Assembly (NCBI RefSeq): GCF_900099905.1
Contig: NZ_FNEE01000020.1
Span: forward strand, 41,253-105,252
From: Mesorhizobium muleiense
GTDB taxonomy: Bacteria > Pseudomonadota > Alphaproteobacteria > Rhizobiales > Rhizobiaceae
Length of the DNA stretch: 64,000 nt
Reading direction: 5' to 3'
The position numbers and the translations under genes are program-made. The notes below the pieces were generated by a model that was given only the letters and a program-made list of their open reading frames with translations, searched no databases and had not been told where the DNA came from. Below are positions 17,043 to 26,200 of this stretch, piece by piece (position 1 is the first letter of the stretch; each line of letters opens with the position of its first letter).

Positions 17043-17509
17043 CATTGGACGAGTTCTTCTGCATCGGCGTCACCGTCACCCTCGGCTCGCACAGATTCGA
17101 GCCCGAGGCGATCAAGGCGTTCGCCAGGAAATACGATCCGCAGATATTCCATCTCGACGAAGAGGCGGCGAAGAACAGCGTGTTCGGCGGCCTGTGCGCT
17201 TCCGGCTGGCACACAGCTGCAACCTGGATGAAGTTGAACCTCGAGACCGGCGTGGAAGCCGAGGGCGTCCGCTGGGCCGGCGCTGGGCCCGCCCCCGAAT
17301 TCGGCCCCTCGCCCGGCTTCAAGAACCTCAAATGGCTAAAACCCGTCTATGCCGGAGAAACCGTGACCTTCACCCGCACCGCGCTTGCCCACCGCCCCAT
17401 CGCATCGCGGCCGGGCTGGCGAGTGCTGACACTGCGCTCGGAAGCTTTCGATTCGACCGGCGACAAGGTCATCGAGTTCGAAAGCGCCGTGCTGGTGAAA
17501 GTGGAATAG
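17039..17509 (+). CDS. MaoC-type hotdog hydratase, second of a pair
   Basis: The 156-residue protein is a paralogue of its upstream partner, with D-x4-H in YDPQIFHLDEEAA and the matching GGLCASGWHTAATWM segment. The ATGA overlap with the first gene indicates coupled translation. No acyl-CoA dehydrogenase or CoA ligase is adjacent, so the pathway cannot be named. Confidence 0.88.
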   Translation: MTLDEFFCIGVTVTLGSHRFEPEAIKAFARKYDPQIFHLDEEAAKNSVFGGLCASGWHTAATWMKLNLETGVEAEGVRWAGAGPAPEFGPSPGFKNLKWLKPVYAGETVTFTRTALAHRPIASRPGWRVLTLRSEAFDSTGDKVIEFESAVLVKVE

Positions 17510-17515
17510 TTTCTT

Positions 17516-17660
17516 CCTTCTCCCCTTGTGGGAGAAGGTGGATCGGCGCGTAGCGCCGAGACGGATGAGGGGTGCTCCAGCTTGGCACTGCGGCACTCCA
17601 TGCAGCACCCCTCATCCGACCTCGCTTCGCGAGGCCACCTTCTCCCACAAGGGGAGAAGG
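17516..17660. repeat. 145-base palindromic repeat with 26-base perfect arms
   Basis: The arms CCTTCTCCCCTTGTGGGAGA... and its exact reverse complement end the element, each folding into its own hairpin as well. The centre holds GGATGAGGGGTGCTCCAG and its partner CACCCCTCATCC. It fills the spacer between the convergent MaoC and apt genes and looks like a non-autonomous mobile or processed repeat. Confidence 0.85.
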
Positions 17661-17675
17661 CAGAGCCGCGTCCTC

Positions 17676-18221
17676 TCAATGCCCTTCGAACCCGATCAGC
17701 GTCCTGACCGGCACGCCGAGCGCCTCGAGCTTGTCGCGGCCGCCGAGGTCCGGCAGGTCGATGACGAAGCAGGCGGCGAGGATGTCGGCGCCGATCTGCC
17801 GCAGAAGCTTGACCGCTGCCTCTGCCGTGCCGCCGGTGGCGATCAAATCGTCGACGAGGATCACCTTCTCACCCGGAGACACGCCATCCCTGTGCATCTC
17901 CATCTCGTCCAGCCCGTATTCGAGGCTGTAGGCGACGCGCACCGTCTCGTAAGGCAGCTTGCCCTTCTTGCGGATCGGCACGAAGCCGGCCGAGAGCTGG
18001 TGGGCGACGGCGCCGCCAAGGATGAAACCACGCGCCTCGATGCCGGCGATCTTGTCGACCTTCTGGCCGGCATAGGGATGCACCAGCTCGTCGATGGCGC
18101 GGCGGAAGGCGCGCGCATTGCTTAGCAGTGTGGTGATGTCGCGAAACAGGATGCCCGGCTTCGGATAGTCCGGAATGGTGCGGATCGCGGCAAGCAGCGT
18201 GTCTTCGAGCGAAGGTTTCAT
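17676..18221 (-). CDS. apt: Adenine phosphoribosyltransferase
   Basis: Apt salvages adenine to AMP using PRPP. The 181-residue length is normal. The PRPP-binding loop VILVDDLIATGGTAEAA near residue 120 and GIEARGFILG near 62 are diagnostic, as is PKPGILFRDIT near the N-terminus. The ATG at 18221 follows GGAGAG; the longer frame adds a non-conserved 41-residue leader. It lies downstream of the petABC operon, separated by a strong terminator. Confidence 0.96.
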   Translation of the reverse strand: MKPSLEDTLLAAIRTIPDYPKPGILFRDITTLLSNARAFRRAIDELVHPYAGQKVDKIAGIEARGFILGGAVAHQLSAGFVPIRKKGKLPYETVRVAYSLEYGLDEMEMHRDGVSPGEKVILVDDLIATGGTAEAAVKLLRQIGADILAACFVIDLPDLGGRDKLEALGVPVRTLIGFEGH

Positions 18222-18402
18222 GGGGCGGCTCTCCGGGCGTTCGTCCGACTTGAAGACGTGAGGGGGAATTTCGGCCGATCGTAACCCGGCGCGGCCGCCG
18301 ACGGCTACCGCGATGTGGCGCCTGGAAAGAAAATTGTCCGGCAAAGGACCGGAGCCGGCGGCCTTCGGAGGCGGTCTTCGGAGGCAGTCCTCAGAACATG
18401 CA

Positions 18403-18428
18403 AAAAGGGCGCCCTTCGGCGCCCTTTT
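18403..18428. terminator. Rho-independent terminator of petABC
   Basis: An 11-base perfect stem, AAAAGGGCGCC (18403-18413) with GGCGCCCTTTT (18418-18428), closes a CTTC loop. Read on the minus strand, it is followed by a T-run and lies about 20 bases past the petC stop. It is symmetrical enough to act in both directions. Confidence 0.88.
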
Positions 18429-18449
18429 GATCCCGTGGTTTTCCGTAGC

Positions 18450-19322
18450 TCAGTGCGCCACGCCGGCCCACACCTTGCGCTTGGTCAGATAGACCAGCGC
18501 GCCGAACAGCAACAGGAAGACCAGCACGCGAAAGCCGGTCTTCTTGCGGGCTTCCAGATGCGGCTCGGCTGCCCACATCAGGAAGGCCGACACGTCGCGG
18601 GAATACTGGTCGACCGTCTGCGGCGAGCCGTCGTCATAGGTCACCTGATCGTCGGAAAGCGGGTTGGGCATCTTCAGCGAGACGCCGGCTATGAAGTACG
18701 GATTGTAGTGGGTGCCTTCCGGTATCTCCATGCCCGCCGGCGGCTGCTCGTCATAGCCGGTCAGCAGCGAGTGGATGTAGTCGGGACCGCCCTGGGCGTA
18801 TTGCGTGAAGATGTCGAAGACGAATTGCGGAAAACCGCGCGTGACGCCGCGCGCCTTGGCCAGCAGCGACATATCGGGCGGCGCAGCCCCGCCATTGGCG
18901 GCCGCTGCTGCCTGGTCGTTGGGAAACGGCGCCGGGAAATGGTCGGACGGTATGCCGGGACGTTCGAACATGTCGCCGGCATCGTTGGGACCATCGTTGA
19001 TCGTGTACTCGGCGGCCAGCGCCTTGACCTGCGCTTCCGAATAGCCAAGATCTTCCAGCGTGCGAAACGCCACCAATTTCATCGAATGGCAGGTGGCGCA
19101 GACTTCCTTGAAGACCTTCAGCCCGCGCTGCAACTGCGCCTTGTCGTAGGTGCCGAAAGGCCCGGCGAAGCTCCAGTCCATCTCCTTCGGCTGGTGTATC
19201 GGGAAATGCGTCGGCGCGGCTTCGCTGTGCGCCTCCTCCTGGGCGATCGCCCCGGTGGTCGCGGCCGCGGTGCCTGCCAGCACAAGGCCGAGCAGCGCCA
19301 GCGAGGTGAGAATCGTCTTCAT
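18450..19322 (-). CDS. petC: Cytochrome c1 of the bc1 complex
   Basis: The 290-residue precursor has a signal peptide (about 1-28, ending AIAQ), the haem c site CATCH at residues 75-79, a PPDMSLLAKARG segment carrying the methionine ligand and a C-terminal membrane anchor (FRVLVFLLLFGALVYL) ending in basic residues. It accepts electrons from the Rieske protein. The ATG at 19322 follows AAGGGGAT. It is a separate gene from petB, unlike the fused fbcH of Bradyrhizobium. Confidence 0.96.
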   Translation of the reverse strand: MKTILTSLALLGLVLAGTAAATTGAIAQEEAHSEAAPTHFPIHQPKEMDWSFAGPFGTYDKAQLQRGLKVFKEVCATCHSMKLVAFRTLEDLGYSEAQVKALAAEYTINDGPNDAGDMFERPGIPSDHFPAPFPNDQAAAAANGGAAPPDMSLLAKARGVTRGFPQFVFDIFTQYAQGGPDYIHSLLTGYDEQPPAGMEIPEGTHYNPYFIAGVSLKMPNPLSDDQVTYDDGSPQTVDQYSRDVSAFLMWAAEPHLEARKKTGFRVLVFLLLFGALVYLTKRKVWAGVAH

Positions 19323-19366
19323 ACCAAATCCCCTTGAGATTCTCTGGCGCGCTGTCGTCGTCTCGA

Positions 19367-19411
19367 GCATGATCTTGTCCGAAAACCGGTCTCCACTTTT
19401 CGGGGTCATGC
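19367..19411. repeat. Long palindromic repeat between petB and petC
   Basis: GCATGATC at the left and GGTCATGC at the right enclose CCGAAAA and TTTTCGG inner arms, forming a long hairpin. It ends directly at the petB stop codon (19412). Copies at 8567 and 36092 show that it is a dispersed element. Inside this operon it could adjust mRNA stability between petB and petC. Confidence 0.75.
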
Positions 19412-20716
19412 TCAGCCCTTGGTTTCCGGCGCGGCTGTCGCGCGAGCCGGATGCCCGCCACCGCCACCCTTGTTCTTCTCGAGAACTGCCTCGGTGATCG
19501 AGTTCGGCAATCGGCGCGGCTTCTCGACCAGGCCCAGCACCGGCAGCACGACCAGGAAGAAGGCGAAGTAGAACAATGTCGCCATCTGCGCCATGAAGAC
19601 GTAGCTGCCCTCGGCCGGCTGCGAGCCCAGCCAGCCAAGCAGGACGGCATCGATCACGAACAGCCAGAAGAACAGCTTGTACCAGGGCCGGTAGACCGCC
19701 GAGCGCACTTTCGAGGTGTCGAGCCACGGCACCAGGAACAGCATGGCGATGGAGCCGAACATCGCGAGCACGCCACCGAGCTTGGAGTTGATCGGCCCGA
19801 TATTGAAGGTGATGGCGCGCAGGATCGCGTAGAACGGCAGGAAGTACCATTCCGGCACGATGTGGGCCGGCGTCTTCAGCGGGTCGGCGACGACGTAGTT
19901 GTCCGGATGGCCGAGAAAGTTCGGCAGGTAGAAGACGAAATAGGCGAAGATGAACAGGAACACCAGCATCCCGAACGCGTCCTTGATGGTCGCGTAAGGG
20001 GTGAAGGCGACGGTATCGGTCTTCGATTTGACCTCGATGCCGGTCGGGTTCGACTGCCCGACCACATGCAGCGCCCATATGTGCAGCACGACGACGCCGG
20101 CGATCATGAACGGCAGCAGGTAGTGCAGTGAAAAGAAACGGTTCAGCGTCGGGTTGTCGACAGCGAAGCCGCCGAGCAGAAGCTGCTGGATCCATTCGCC
20201 GACCAGCGGAATGGCGGTGAAGAAGCCGGTGATGACGGTCGCGCCCCAGAACGACATCTGTCCCCAGGGCAGCACATAGCCCATGAAGCCTGTCGCCATC
20301 ATCAGGAGATAGATGATGCAGCCGAGGATCCACAGAAGCTCGCGCGGCGCTTTGTAGGAGCCGTAATAGAGGCCGCGGAAGATGTGGATGTAGACGGCGA
20401 CGAAGAAGAACGACGCGCCGTTCGAATGCAGATAGCGCAACAGCCAGCCCGAATTCACGTCGCGCATGATCTTCTCGACCGAATCGAAGGCGAGACTGCT
20501 GTCCGCCGCGTAGTGCATGGCCAGCACGATGCCGGTCAGCATCTGCGCCGCCAGCATAAGCGCCAGGATGCCGCCGAAGGTCCACGCATAATTGAGGTTG
20601 CGCGGCACCGGATAGGCGACGAAGCTGTCATAGACCAGCCGCGGCAGCGGCATGCGGGCGTCGACCCAGCGTCCGATACCGGTCTTGGGCGTATAGGTCG
20701 AGTGTCCCTCGCTCAT
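19412..20716 (-). CDS. petB: Cytochrome b of the bc1 complex
   Basis: This 434-residue integral membrane protein has about eight to nine helices and two b haems. Paired histidines are visible in HSNGASFFFVAVYIHIFRG and LLPFMIAGVVVLHIWALHV. The Qo-site PEW motif occurs as VPEWYFLPFY. It oxidises ubiquinol and passes electrons to the Rieske protein and to the Qi site. A roughly 40-residue polar C-terminal tail is longer than in mitochondria. It follows petA after 16 bases. Confidence 0.97.
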   Translation of the reverse strand: MSEGHSTYTPKTGIGRWVDARMPLPRLVYDSFVAYPVPRNLNYAWTFGGILALMLAAQMLTGIVLAMHYAADSSLAFDSVEKIMRDVNSGWLLRYLHSNGASFFFVAVYIHIFRGLYYGSYKAPRELLWILGCIIYLLMMATGFMGYVLPWGQMSFWGATVITGFFTAIPLVGEWIQQLLLGGFAVDNPTLNRFFSLHYLLPFMIAGVVVLHIWALHVVGQSNPTGIEVKSKTDTVAFTPYATIKDAFGMLVFLFIFAYFVFYLPNFLGHPDNYVVADPLKTPAHIVPEWYFLPFYAILRAITFNIGPINSKLGGVLAMFGSIAMLFLVPWLDTSKVRSAVYRPWYKLFFWLFVIDAVLLGWLGSQPAEGSYVFMAQMATLFYFAFFLVVLPVLGLVEKPRRLPNSITEAVLEKNKGGGGGHPARATAAPETKG

Positions 20717-20732
20717 CGAAATGTCCCTCGCC

Positions 20733-21293
20733 TCAGCCGATACGGATCTTGGTGTCGGAAATGAACTGGAATACCGGCACCGACATGTTCTCCGGCGCCG
20801 GCCCGCCGCGGACGCGGCCGGCGGTGTCGTATGTCGAACCGTGGCACGGGCAGAACCAGCCGCCGAACTCGCCTTCCTGGCCGAGCGGAATGCAGCCGAG
20901 ATGGGTGCAGACCTGGACCATCACCATCCAGGCCTCCTTGCCCGGCATGGTGCGGTTGGCGTCCGTCGCCGGCGCATCGGCCGGCAGATTGGCGTTGCGA
21001 GCGAGCGGATCCTTGAGCTCGGCCAGATTGACCGCCTCGCCGTCCTTCATCTCTTGTTCGGTGCGATTGCGCACCACCACCGGCTTGCCGCGCCATTTCA
21101 CGACAAGCGACGTTCCCGGCGTCAGCGAGGAGACGTCGACCTCTACCGAGGCCAGCGCCAGCGTCGAGGCATCCGGGCGCATCTGGTCGATGAACGGCCA
21201 GGCGACGGCACCCGCGCCGACCACCGCGGCCATGCCCGTGGCGACGTAGAGAAAATCACGACGGTTGGGATCCTGGATGTCGGTTGCGCTCAC
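20733..21293 (-). CDS. petA: Rieske iron-sulfur subunit of the bc1 complex
   Basis: The 186-residue protein starts with a Tat-type motif NRRDFLY and one uncleaved anchor helix. The [2Fe-2S] ligands are in Cys129-Thr-His131 with Cys134, and Cys148-Pro-Cys150-His151. The disulfide cysteines Cys134 and Cys150 are the usual ones. It leads the petABC operon and transfers electrons from ubiquinol to cytochrome c1. Confidence 0.97.
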   Translation of the reverse strand: MSATDIQDPNRRDFLYVATGMAAVVGAGAVAWPFIDQMRPDASTLALASVEVDVSSLTPGTSLVVKWRGKPVVVRNRTEQEMKDGEAVNLAELKDPLARNANLPADAPATDANRTMPGKEAWMVMVQVCTHLGCIPLGQEGEFGGWFCPCHGSTYDTAGRVRGGPAPENMSVPVFQFISDTKIRIG

Positions 21294-21605
21294 GGGTGCC
21301 TGATCCTTTCGCCTCTTCCGTGCCGGTGGCCGAGGCTTGTTCCCCGCTCTTTCACGCCAACCCGACAGCGCATGGCGAACAGGCTAGCGAATTCCTCCGG
21401 CAATTGGCCTTCGGTTTATGCGTGAAGCCCGTTTTTGTCCAGACGGGTGAAGGCACAAGGGCAGATTGTCGCGGGGACGCAATTCGACGGCGGACGGCGT
21501 GGCGACGGGCACATGTCGAACACGGCGAAAACGAGCGAAATCAACCCGCGAAGCAGCGCGTGCGTTGTCTCGACAGGAGACCCAGCCTCGGTCTATCCTC
21601 GGCTC

Positions 21606-21962
21606 ATGGCGCATGTCATCGACCGCGACAAATGGGCCAGGACGCCCGACCGCTCGCCCGACCATTGGCAGGGCGAACTGCAGTGCGGTGCCTACGGCTC
21701 CAGAAGCTGCCTGATCTTCAACCATCTGCCGGAGATCGGCGGCGGCCCGCGGCTGCACATGCATCCCTATTGCGAGATTTTCATCATCCGCACGGGCACC
21801 GGGCTGTTCACCGTCGGCGACCGGCAGATCGAGGCGTCGGCCGGCCAGATCCTGATCGTGCCGCCGAACACGCCGCACAAATTCACCAATCTCGGCCCAG
21901 GCGCGCTGGAGACCACCGACATCCACGAAAACGGCAGCTTCATCACCGAATGGCTCGAGTAG
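21606..21962 (+). CDS. Small cupin protein
   Basis: The 118-residue product is a single cupin barrel. The metal-binding motifs are GPRLHMHPYCEIFIIRTGTG (first) and PPNTPHKFTNLGPG (second), and it ends after TTDIHENGSFITEWLE. Such proteins bind small acids or act as dioxygenases or isomerases. An in-frame ATG at 21513 would add 31 non-conserved residues. The start chosen has no strong ribosome site, so it is uncertain. Confidence 0.75.
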   Translation: MAHVIDRDKWARTPDRSPDHWQGELQCGAYGSRSCLIFNHLPEIGGGPRLHMHPYCEIFIIRTGTGLFTVGDRQIEASAGQILIVPPNTPHKFTNLGPGALETTDIHENGSFITEWLE

Positions 21963-22277
21963 ACCCCGAACCGAAAGTCCGCGTCAGCGAATAGCGGAAC
22001 CGGTTTCGGAAAAGACCATGGTCGAACTGGTGGTGAGAATCCGACGCTTGGTACCCGAGGTTAGACAACCGCTTTGGGTGGAATGCTGCCATTCGTCTCG
22101 TCGATTGGGAACGAGAAAGTGGCGCCATTAACGGACCTTCGTGCGATCCGACTTCTTTGGCGGCAGGCGCTCTCGGCGTGGCCCGAAATTTGGTCGTGCC
22201 GTAAGGCGGCACAGATGTTATCTTAGTAGAAACTAATATTAATGCCGAGGGGACAACCATGCAAAGGAGGACCAACC

Positions 22278-22895
22278 ATGAAGCCGCATTCCCTCAGCGC
22301 CCGCCGTATTGGCCTGCTCATGTTCTCACTGTGTGCTTTCGGGCTGATGACGTCAGCCTCAATGCCCGCAGACAGCAAATTCGCCGTCGAGCCGGTGGTT
22401 GAGAAAAAGCTGAAGGAACTGCCGCCCGGACCATTGTTTTGGCGGCTGGAAAATTTCCCAACGCTGGCGCAGGCCCAGAGCGCTGCGGGCCCGACCTCAC
22501 TTGCGGCGGAGGTCGCAGGCAAGGTCTGGCTGTTCACGCTTGGACCGAAGGATGGCTCCACGCCCGGCGGAACCAAGGTCGTCGAGATCGGACCCCTTCC
22601 GCCGATCAGCGCGAGCGAGTATTTGCTGCGCGTCAACCGCGCCGGTGGAGCGCCCGGTGCCAAGTCGGCGATCCATACACATCCGGGACCGGAGGCCTTC
22701 TATGTGCTGGCCGGCAAGCTCGGCCAGAGGACGCCCCACGGCGTGACCTATGCTGAAGCCGGCACGACCATGACCGGACACGGGGCCAACACGCCGATGG
22801 AGGTGTTCAGCGCCGGCACAACCGATCTCGACGAGCTGGCCATCTTCGTGGTCGACGCCAATCAGCCGTTCTCGTCGCCGGCCAGCCTCGACTGA
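22278..22895 (+). CDS. Exported cupin-domain protein
   Basis: The 205-residue protein has an N-terminal signal or anchor segment (IGLLMFSLCAFGLMTSASM) and a cupin barrel with SAIHTHPGPEAFYVLAGKL as the metal motif. A strong AAAGGAGG precedes the ATG at 22278. It is probably periplasmic; its substrate is unknown. It stands alone, 315 bases after the smaller cupin. Confidence 0.78.
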   Translation: MKPHSLSARRIGLLMFSLCAFGLMTSASMPADSKFAVEPVVEKKLKELPPGPLFWRLENFPTLAQAQSAAGPTSLAAEVAGKVWLFTLGPKDGSTPGGTKVVEIGPLPPISASEYLLRVNRAGGAPGAKSAIHTHPGPEAFYVLAGKLGQRTPHGVTYAEAGTTMTGHGANTPMEVFSAGTTDLDELAIFVVDANQPFSSPASLD

Positions 22896-23243
22896 GGCGC
22901 GAATGTTTTGGACGAGCTGAGGCGGCACCCCAAGCGAAGATCCGCAAGATTCCAGAAATTTGGATCTTCGCTTACACGCATCATCGAATGTCAGTTTTGG
23001 TCCTCAATCCTGCCACAGATGACAATTCCTGGTACCTCCGCTCTCCACCCCGGCCGGACCTTCCTGAGCCTCATCAAGCAATCTGAAGCCGAACGCACCA
23101 ACCGACGATGTGCGCCACTGCAGTCGGCTGCGAACGGCTCAGCATTGACCGCTATGAGATCCAATGCGCGCCTTTGAGACAACGGCGATGGGCTACGGCG
23201 TGGCCGTTGAGGTAACGATACCAGTCATGGGCGTTGGGCGACA
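22896..23243. other. Intergenic stretch, no gene seen
   Basis: These 348 bases lie between the convergent exported cupin and the large STAND/WD40 gene. I find no convincing coding frame or terminator. GC content looks lower than in the flanking genes, as is common in such spacers. Confidence 0.45.
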
Positions 23244-26200
23244 TCAGCTTGGACAAGCGCTAACGTCGCCTTCTACGGGAAGGAAGAAGCGACGCCGTTC
23301 GCACGCGGTCAGTTCGCGTGGAACAGTTTGCTTCGCGAAATCGATGAGTTCTTGGTGTGTCTGAAAAGCCCGTATGACGCGAACGCCTTCATTATGGGAT
23401 ACAATCACTATCCTCGTTCCATCCGAATTAAAGGCCGCGCGCGTCAGTGCTGGTCGCTTGTTCTCCTCGTCCGGACTGACAAGTACTGCCATCTGGCGCC
23501 CCGATTGAGCTGCCCAAAGACGGACCGTTCGATCCTGGAATGAAGCCGTCACGACATAAAGGCCATTGCCACTGAATTGCGCACTATTCACTCCGCCACT
23601 GTGTCCCCTTAGAACTGTTCTTTCCGTTCCTTCCGGGACGCCCCAGGTTCGTACGGTGCCGTCGCGTGAGGCAGTCAGCACGGACCGGCCGTCCTGGCTG
23701 AAGGACACTGTTGTCAGCTCGTTGCTGTGCCCTTTCAGGATCGCGACGGTGCGTCCGTCTTTGACCGACCAGATCCGCGCCGTGTGGTCGAGCGAAGCCG
23801 TGGCAACCAGTTGGCCATCCGGACTGAATGCCGCGCCGGTTATTGAGCGCTCGTGCCCGACCAGTTTCTTCAGTTCGGTCCCGTCCGGTTTCACCAGGTG
23901 TCCCGCGCTGCCGGTCGCAGCGAAGACGAGATCGCCATCCCGGTTGAAAACAACCTGCGGTAACGTCTTGCTTGAAGGGATGGTGGCGACTTTGGCGCCG
24001 CTCGCGGCGTCCCACATCAGGGCGGCACCGCGACCCGAACCCGCCGCCAGAAGGCTTCCCGCCGGGCTGAACTGAATATGACGCAGTCCAATGGGCGATT
24101 TGATGGTCGCGAGCTGACGTTTACTCGCAACATCCCAGACCAGAACTCGGCCCGCGAGAGATACGGTTGCGACCCGAGTTCCGTCCGGGCTGAACGTCGC
24201 ACTGTGGACGATCTCGCCTGTGTCGAACTTGGCAATCTCGCGTTCGGTCGTGACATCCCAAAGGTGTACTTTGGCGTCCCCGCCTCCAGTCAGAAGATGC
24301 ACGCTATCGGGACTGAAGACCGCAAAGGTCGGTGGATATTCATGCAGCAGATCCGTCGTCAGAATCCCGTTGACGTCCCATAGGCGAGCGGTGCCATCGT
24401 GTGAAGCGGTGAGAAGAGTGTTGCTGTCGACCGGACTGAACTCCACGTGTTCGATCAAGGCATCATGGCCGGCAATGGTTGTGAACAGCGACGCTCGACC
24501 GACGTCCCAGATGCGTATCGGACCGTCGATGGATGTGGTCACCAGGAGGCGATCGTCGGGGCTGAACGCGCTGTTCATTTCCTTGTAGGGGTCATAACCG
24601 ATGTCAGCCAGTTTCAAGTTCGGGGTCTCCTGGCCAAGCACGTCAAGCAAGGTTCCCGACTTGCCGTCCCAAATCCGTGCGCTGCCATCGAGCGAGACCG
24701 TTGCGATCTGGCGGCCACCGTGACTGAAGATGACACCCTGCAGTTGGGTGTCGCTCTTGTGGCCGGCCAGTCTGGCGATCTCGGTCCCGTTCCCAACGTC
24801 CCAAAGGGCGGGCAAACTACTGTATGAAATTGTGCCCCACGAGCCTACCAACAGCCGGCTTCCGTCGGGGCTGAATGTCAGCATGGATGCCCAAGTGCCT
24901 ACATTCCATTCATGGATCAGAGTGCCATCCGTGGCATTCCAGACGAAGACCTTCCGCGCTTGTGAAGTCGCAAAACTGCGACCATCCGGATTAAAGTCGG
25001 CCAATGCATCTCCAATGTCTGATGCACCTCCGGTGCTGCCTACGCTCAGGAGTTTCGTTCCCGTCCGGGCGTCCCAGAGTGACGCCTGAACGTTTAATCC
25101 CTCTGTCAGCACCCGCTCGCCGTTAGGATCGAACACAGCCGTAGGATAGGCGCCGGACGACTCGAGCACAGCACGTTGCTCACCGGACGCAGCATCCCAG
25201 ATGCGCGCGGTGCCGTCCGTTGCGGCCGTAATGACCCGGCGTCCGTCCGGACTGAATCCGGCTCTCTCCACAGGTCCCCGATGGCCCTTCAAGACTGCAA
25301 TCTCGGTACCTTTCGAGACGTCCCAAATGCGTGCCGTCTTGTCGTGGGACGCAGTGACAATGCGATCGCCCGTCCGATTGAAGACGGCCTGCGTCACTTC
25401 GGCGTCGTGTTTGAACACCATCGTCTGGCGGTGTGCCAGCAGAGCGTTGAAAAGTGCGGCCTCCGCTTCAAAGAGATGTGGTCGCGCAGGCTTCGCTCCG
25501 CTCTTAGGCAACGCCTCCAGCGCCAACAGGATCGCGGTCTCCGTATCGCCGCTCGCTGCGGTTTGCTTTGAGAGAAGCGAGAGCGAAAGAGATTGGTTGC
25601 GGAGCGCCTGGTCTCGTGCTGCGAGGGCGTCCTTTTCGGCCGACCTCGCCTTGTCCGCGCTCTGTTCCGCCAACTCCGCTTGCCGCGTTGCTTCCTGTTG
25701 TCCTTTAAACCCGAAGAACGCGCCCGCGCAGGCTATGAGAGCCAATACGGTTGCCACGATCGCAGCATAGCGCGTGCGTCGCGCGAGCCGGCCCGCTGCC
25801 GTGGCTGCGAGAGTACGGCGTTCGGCCTCGCGCTCCAGACGTTCAGCCTCGCGCTCCAGACGTTCAGCCTCTCGCTCGAGGCGTTCGCGTCTTGCAGCTT
25901 CAGCGGCCTCAATCAGTGCCCGCTCGCCTTGCCGGTCCTTCTCCTCCCGCTCTTTCTGGGCACGCGAAGAAGCCTCGATGTAGGCGATGACCTGATCGTC
26001 GACTTCTTCCCGTCTCGACTGCAGCAGTTCCTCGCCTTCAGCCAGACGCTTGCCGGATGGCAGGAGGAGTTCCTGGTTCCTGTTATCCGAGTGCCAGCGT
26101 TGGGCATCGGCCATGAGCCGAGCCCGCGCCTCGAGGAATCTCCTGTTTGCATTAACAATATTGCCAGCGCGCGGCCACCGGCTCAACAAGGCTTCATGGG

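Noticed and set aside
18450..20585. A 711-codon minus-strand frame that reads through petC and into petB
   Set aside because: It is petC's own frame extended through petB in the wrong reading frame. petB is complete with its own start, so this is not a fused fbcH.
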